A model generated the notes under the pieces. It saw only the letters and a program-made list of their open reading frames with translations, had not been told where the DNA came from and made no database searches. A DNA stretch of 64,000 nucleotides, taken from the NCBI GenBank assembly GCA_025642075.2, contig JAODUO010001722.1, forward strand, positions 22,501 to 86,500, read 5' to 3'. A program made the position numbers and the translations under genes. This DNA is from Ridgeia piscesae (Eukaryota > Annelida > Polychaeta > Sabellida > Siboglinidae). Position 1 is the first letter of the stretch. Every line of letters begins with the position of its first letter. Shown here in pieces: positions 57,601 through 64,000 of the stretch.

Positions 57601-60600
57601 CTTACATTGCAGATGGTCAACTACTTCTTCCATTGCAGTTTTGCATCTAGTTCTTCCATTGCAGCTGGTCAAGTACTTCTTCCATTACAGATGGTAAAGT
57701 GCTTCTTCCATTGTAGCTGTTCAACTGCTTCTTCCACTACAGCTGGTCAACTACATTTTCATTGCAGCTAGCCAAGTACTTCTTAGTTTACAGCTGGTCA
57801 AGTATTTCTTCCATTTCAGCTAGTCAAGTATTTCTTCCTTTACAGCTGGTCAATTACTTCTATACTAGTACCTGGTCAAGTAATTCTTACATTGCAGCTG
57901 GACAAATACTTCTTCCTTTGCAGATGGTCAACTAATTTCATTGAACCATGTCAAGTACTTCTTCCATTGCAGCTGGTCAAGTATATCTACTATTACAGCT
58001 GGTGAGCTAATTATTTCATTACAGCTGGTCAACTATTTATTCCACTGCAGCTGGTCAAGTACTGTTTCCATTACAGCTGGTCATCTAGTTCTTCCGTTGC
58101 AACTGGTCAACCGCTTTTTCCATTACAGGTAGTCAAGTACGTCTTTCATTGCAGCTGAACAAGTACTTCTTCCTTAGCAGGTGGACAACTACTTTTTCCA
58201 TTGCAGTTTTGCAACTAGTTCTTCATTTGCGGCTGGTCAAGTACTTCTACACTAGGATCTGGTCAAGTAATTCATACATTGCAGCTAGACAACTACTGCT
58301 TCCTTTTTAGATGGTTAACTAATGCTTTTGAACCTTGTAAAGTACTTCTTCTATTGCAGCTGGTCAATAGATCTACCATTACAGCTGGTTGGCTAGTTGT
58401 TTCATTTCAGCTGATCAACTATGTATTCCACTGCATCTGGTCAAGTACTTCCTGCAATACAGCTGGACATCTAGTACTTCCGTTGCAGCTGGTCAAGCGC
58501 TTTTTCCATTACAGCTAGTCAAGTACGTCTTAAATTGCAGCTGGACAAGTACTTCTCCTTTTACAGATGGTCAACTGCTTCTTCTATTGCAGTTTTCAAC
58601 TATGTCTTCCTTTGCAGCTGGTCTAGTACTTCATCCTTTACTGCTGGTTAAGTTCTTCTATTGTAGGTCGTCAAGCACTTCTTCCATTGCATCTGGTCAA
58701 AACGTTCTTCCTTTGCAGTTGGTCAAGTACTTCTTCCATATCAGCTGGTCCAGTACATCTTCCATTACAGCTGGTCAACTGGTTCTTCCGTAGCAGCTGG
58801 TCGAGCGCTGTTTCCATTACAGCTGGTCAAGAATGTCTTACATTGCAGATCGATAATTACTTCTTCCTTTTCAGATGTTCAACTGCTTCTCCCATTGAAG
58901 TTTTTCAACTAGTTCGTCCATTGTAGGTGGTCAATTTCTTCTTTCTTTGCAGCTACTCAAGTACTTCTTCTTTTACAGCTGTTCAAGTATTTCTTCCTTT
59001 ACAGCTGGTCAATTACTTGTTACATTGCAGATGGTCAACTACTTCTTCCATTACAGATGGTCAAGTCCTTCTTCCATTGTAGCTGTTCAACTTCTTCTTC
59101 AACTGCAGCTGGTCAACTGCTTCTTTCATTGCAGCTAGTCAAGTACTTCTTCCTTTACAGCTGGTCAAGTACTTCTTCCTTTGCAGACGGTCACCTAATT
59201 TCATTGAACCTTGTATAGTACTTCTTCCATTGCAGCTGGTTAAGTATATCTACCAACACAGCTGGTCAGCTAGTTCTTTCATTGCAGCTTGTGAACTTCT
59301 TATTCCACTGCATTTGTCAAGTTCTTTTTCCATTACAGCTGGTCATCTAGTTCTACCGTTGCAGCTGGTCAATTTTCCATTACAGCTAGTCAAGTACGTC
59401 TTCCTTTGCAGCTGGTCAAGTACTTCCTCCATTACTGCTGGTTAAGTTCTTCTATTGTAGGTCGTCAAGTACTTCTTCCATTGTATCTGGTCAAAACGTT
59501 CTTCCTTTGCAGTTAGTCAAGTACTTCTTCCATATCAGCTGGTCCAGTATATCTTCCATTACAACTGGTCTACTGGTTCTTCCGTTGCAGCTGGTCGAAC
59601 GCTGTTTCCATTACAGCTGGTCTAGAATGTCTTACATTACATTGCAGCCCGATAACTTCTTCTTCCTTTTCAGATGGTCAACTTCTTCTCCCATTGAAGT
59701 TTTTCAACAAGATCTTCCATTGTAGCTGGTCAATTACTTCTTTCTTTGCAGCTACTCAAGTACTTCTTCTTTTACAGCTGGTCAAGTATTTCTTCATTTT
59801 CAGCTGGTCAAGTACTTCTTCCTTTACAGCTGGTCAGTTACTTCTACACTAGTACCTCGTCAAGTACTTCTTCCGTTGAAGCTGGTCAAGTATATGTACT
59901 ATTACAGCTGGTGAGCTAGTTGTTTCATTACAGCTGGTCAACTATTTATTCCACTGCAGCTGGTCAAGTACTTTTTCCATTACAGCTGGTCATCTAGTTC
60001 TTCCGTTGCAACTGGTCAACCGCTTTTTCCATTACAGGTAGTCAAGTACGTCTTCCATTGCAGCTGGACAAGTAATTCTTCCTTTTCAGACGGTCAACTT
60101 CTTCTCCCATTGAAGTTGTTCAACTAGATCTTCCATTGTAGCTGGTCAATTACATCTTTCTTTGCAGCTACTCAAGTACTTCTTCTTTTACAGCTGGTCA
60201 AGTATGTCTTCATTTTCAGCTGATCAATTACTTCTTACATTGCAGATGGTCAACTACTTCTTCCATTGCAGTTTTGCATCTAGTTCTTCCATTGCAGCTG
60301 GTCAAGTACTTCTTCCATTACAGATGGTCAAGTCCTTCTTCCATTATAGCTGTTCAACGTCTTCTTCCACTGCAGCTGGTCAACTACATTTTCATTGCAG
60401 CTAGCCATGTACTTCTTAATTTACAGCTGGTCAAGTATTTCTTCCATTTCAGCTAGTCAAGTATATCTTCCTTTACAGCTGGTCAATTACTTCTACACAA
60501 GTACCTGGTCAAGTAATTCTTTCATTGCAGCTGGACAAATACTTCTTCCTTTACAGATGGTCTACTAATTTCATTGAACCTTGTCAAGTACTTCTTCCAT

Positions 60601-63600
60601 TGCAGCTGGTCATGTATATCTACTATTACAGCTGGTGAGCTAGTTGTTTCATTACAGCTGGTCAACTATTTATTCCACTGCAGCTGGTCAAGTACTTTTT
60701 CCATTACAGCTGGTCATCTAGTTCTTCCGTTGCAGCTGGTCAACCGCTTTTTCCATTACAGGTAGTCAAGTACGTCTTCCATTGCAGCTGGACAAGTACT
60801 TCTTCCTTAGCAGATGGTCAACTACTTTTTCCATTGCAGTTTTGCAACTAGTTCTTCATTTGCGGCTGGTCAAGTACTTCTACACTAGTACCTGGTCAAG
60901 TAATTCTTACATTGCAGCTGGACAAATACTTCTTCCATTGCAGCTGGTCAAGTATATCTACTATTACAAGTACTTTTTCCATTGCAGTTTTGCAACTAGT
61001 TCTTCATTTGCAGCTGGTCAAGTACTTCTTCCGTTACAGATGGTCAAGTCCTTCTTCCATTGTAGCTGGTCAATTACTTCTTCAATAGTACATGTTCAAG
61101 TAATTGTTACATTGCAGCTGGACAACTACTTCTTCCTTTGCCGATGGTCAACTAATTTCATTGAACCTTGTATAGTACTTCTTCCACTGCAACTGGTCAA
61201 GTATATCTACCAATACAGATGGTCAGCTAGTTCTTTCATTGCAGGTGGTCAACTTCTTATTCCACTGCAGCTGGTCAAGTACTTTTTCCATTACAGCTGG
61301 TCATCTAGTTGTATCGTTGCAGCTGGCCAATTTTCCATTATAGCTAGTCAAGTACGTCTTCCATTGCAGCTGGTCAAGTACTTCTTCTATTACAGATGGG
61401 CAAGTCATTCTTCCATTGCAGATTTTCAAATACTTCATTCACTGCAGCAGGTCAAGTACTTCCTCCATTAGTATGTTCAACTTCTTCCATTCTAACTGGT
61501 CAATTACTTCATTCATTGCAGCTGGTCAAGTATTTCTACCATTACACCTGGTACGCTAATTCTTCCATTGCACCTTGTCAACTAATTAATCCATTGCAGC
61601 TAGTCATGTGCTTCGTCCATTACTGCTGGTCAAGTTCTTCTATTGTAGGTCGTCAAGTACTTCCATTGCATGTGGTCAACATTTTCGTCGTTTGCAGTTG
61701 GTCAAGTACTTCATCCATGTCAGCTGGTCAAGTACTTCTTCCAATACAGCTGGTCAAGCGCTGTTTCCATTACAGATGGTCAAGAATGTCTTCTATTGCA
61801 GCTGGATAACTACTTTTTCCTTTTCAGATGGTCAACTACTTCTCCCATTGAAGTTTTGCAACTAGTTCTTCCATTGTAGCTGGTCAATTACTTCTTTCAT
61901 TGCAGCTACTCAACTTCTTCTTCTTATTCAGCTGGTCAAGTGTTTCTTCATGTGCAGCAATTACTTCTTAAACTGCAGCTGGTCAACTACTTCTTTCATT
62001 GCATCTAGTCAAGTACTTCTCCGTTTACAACTGGTCAAGTGTTTCTTCCATTTCAGCTGCTCAAATACTTCTTCCTTTACAGCTGGTCAAGTATCTCTAC
62101 CATTACAGCTGGACTGCTACTTCTTTCACTGCAGCTGATCAACTATATATACCTCTTCAGCTGGTGAAGCGCTTTTTCCATCATAGCTGGTGAAGTACGT
62201 CTTCTATTGCAATTGGACAACTACTACTTCCATTGCAGTTTTCAACTATTTATTCCATTGCAGCTGGTCAAGTACTTCTTCCTTTACATTTGGTCATATT
62301 CTTCTTCCATTGCATATATTCTTCTTCCACTGCTGCACGTCAAATACTCTACTTCTTCGTTGGAACTGGTCAATTACTTCTTTCATTGCAGCTAGTCAAG
62401 TAGTTTTAATTTTACTGCTTGTCAAGTATTTCTTCCTTTTCCGTTGGTCGAGTACTTACTTATTCCTTAATAGCTGGTCAATTATTTCTTCCATTGCAGA
62501 TGGTCAACTACTTTTTCCATTGCAGTTTTTCATCTGCTTCTTCCAGTGCAGCTGGTCATGTATTTCTTCCATTACAGATGGTCAAGTCGATGTTCCATTT
62601 CTTCTTCCAATGCAGCTGGTCAACTACTTCTTTCATTGCAGCTAGTCAAGTACTTCATCTTTTACAGCTTGTCAAATATTTCTTCCTTTTACTTGGCAAC
62701 TACCTCTTCTTTGCAGATGGTCAATTACTTCATTGTAGCTGGTCATGTAATTCTTCCATTGCAGCTGGTCAAGTGTCTCTAACATTTCAGCTGGTCATCT
62801 ACTTCTTCATTGCAGCTAATCAACTATTTTTTCCACTGCAGCTGGTCAAGTACTTCTTCCATTACAGCTGGTCACTATTTATCGTTGCAGCTGGCAATTT
62901 TATAGCTGTCTTCTTCCATTGCACTGGTCAAGTACTCTTCTATCTTCAGATGGGAACCTTTGGTCAAATACTTCTTCACTGCAGCTGGTCAAGTACTTTT
63001 TATATTTCAATCTCCATTCAACTGTCATTCTTCCATTGCAGCTGGTCAGATTACTTCACTTACTAATTCCATTACAGCTTGTCAACTAATTAATCCATTG
63101 CAGCTGGTCAACTGTTTTCCATTACAGCTGGTCAATTTCATGCTTCTTCCATTGCAGCTGGTCAAGTATTTCTTCTCTGCAGATGGTCAAGTACTTTCCA
63201 TTCAGCTGGTCAATACTTCTTTCAATGCAGCTGATCAACTATTTTTTCCATTGCAGTGGTCAAGTACTTCTTCTATTGCAGCTGTGTCAACTATTTTTCC
63301 TTTTCAGATGGTCAACTACTTCTTCCATTGCAGTGTTCAATAGTTCTTCCATTGTAGCTGGTCAATTAATTCTTCCATTGCAGCTGCTCAACTTCTTCCA
63401 TTTCAGCTGGTCAAGTGTATTCTTCATTGCAGCAATCAACTTCTTTTTCACTGCAGCTGGTCAACTACTTCTTTCATTGCAGCTAGTCAAGTACTTCTTC
63501 GTTTACAGCTGGTCAAGTGTTTCTTCCATTTCAGCTGCTCAAGTACTTCTTCCTTTACAGCTGGTCAAGTATCTCTCCATTACAGCTGGTCAAGTACTTT

Positions 63601-64000
63601 TTCATGCAGCTGTCAACTACTTCATTCATTCAGCTGGTGAAGTCACTTTTTCCATTAGCTGGTCAAGTATCTTCTATTGCAATTGGTACATACTTCTTCC
63701 ATTAGCAGCTTGTCAACTATTTTTCCATTGACAGCTGGTAAGTATTCTTCCTTTACAATTGGTCATATCTTGTTCCATTGCAGTATATTCTTCTTCCACT
63801 ACTGCGTCAAATACTCTCTTCTCATTGGAGCTGGTCAATTACTTCTTCATTGCAGCTGTCAAGTATTTTTCAATTTGACAGCTTGTCAAGTACTTCTCCA
63901 TTTCCGCTGGTCAGTACTTCTTATTCCAATAGCAGCTGGTCAATTAATTCTTCCATTGCAGTGGTCAACTACTTTTCCATTGCAGTTTCAAGTTGCTTCT

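Larger units (their letters stand above)
45321..64000 (+). repeat. 26-bp satellite array, at least 18.7 kb, running off the window
   Basis: The unit is CAGCTGGTCAAGTACTTCTT followed by CCATTG or CCATTA. Spacing of the CAGCTG core is 26 bases at 45326, 45352 and 45378 and continues with substitutions and small indels to the end, giving about 700 units. Common variants are CAACTACTTC, TCAATTACTTC, CAGTTTTGCAACTAG and GATGGTC. The plus strand is pyrimidine-rich apart from the purines around the CAGCTGG core. No other gene or mobile element was noticed inside the array. Confidence 0.97.

Noticed and set aside
45321..64000. A repeat protein with a 26-residue period (LVKYFFHYSWSSTSS and so on)
   Set aside because: Because 26 is not a multiple of three, all plus-strand frames read the same 26-residue cycle, and the consensus simply lacks stops on that strand. 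Frames are broken at random by mutations, no frame exceeds about 250 residues, and there is no start or splice context. The minus strand has a regular TGA.

Overview
This is a non-coding-rich piece of an animal nuclear genome. Introns with GT-AG borders, LINE, hAT-like and SINE-like repeats, many microsatellites and very large satellites show it is eukaryotic. Two gene families point to an aquatic invertebrate, most likely a mollusc: a small secreted protein made of three Cys/Tyr-rich peritrophin-like modules, and a family whose C-terminal domain matches 'short-chain collagen C4-like' proteins. The species cannot be named from the sequence. No bacterial gene, rRNA, tRNA gene or CRISPR array was seen.

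Layout. 1-1.8 kb: upstream repeats with a (GTGCCA)n array. 2.24-4.07 kb (+): an intact four-exon gene for a 194-residue secreted Cys-rich protein, with TATA box and poly(A) signal. 4.3-14.4 kb: intergenic DNA holding a 64-bp tandem repeat, a tRNA-like SINE, two nested hAT-like elements and a distant inverted-repeat pair. 14.9-17.3 kb: an orphan, stop-containing last exon of the C4-like family with its 3' flank. 18.8-20.1 kb (-): a truncated L2/CR1-type LINE. 20.6-22.35 kb: a 41-bp satellite. 22.3-25.15 kb (-): a broken C4-like paralogue. 28.3-34.14 kb (+): an apparently intact four-exon C4-like gene of 304 residues, with long microsatellites in introns 1 and 2 and a dead LINE in intron 3. 33.8-37.0 kb repeats the 14.9-17.3 kb segment. 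37.03-38.90 kb: an element with about 310-bp terminal inverted repeats around a decayed gene of unknown function. 39.76-43.06 kb: a nest of foldback elements. 45.3 kb to the window end: a 26-bp satellite of at least 18.7 kb (about 700 units) with higher-order duplications.

Two observations stand out. First, the 41-bp satellite is built from the last nine codons, the stop codon and about 11 bases of 3' flank of the C4-like gene. It is present as a few decayed units at two family members and expanded to about 41 units at the third, where it supplies a replacement in-frame C-terminus. Second, every unit of the 26-bp satellite looks like a 3' splice site (pyrimidine tract plus CAG) joined to a CAGCTG palindrome, so the array is a very large one-strand platform of acceptor-like motifs.
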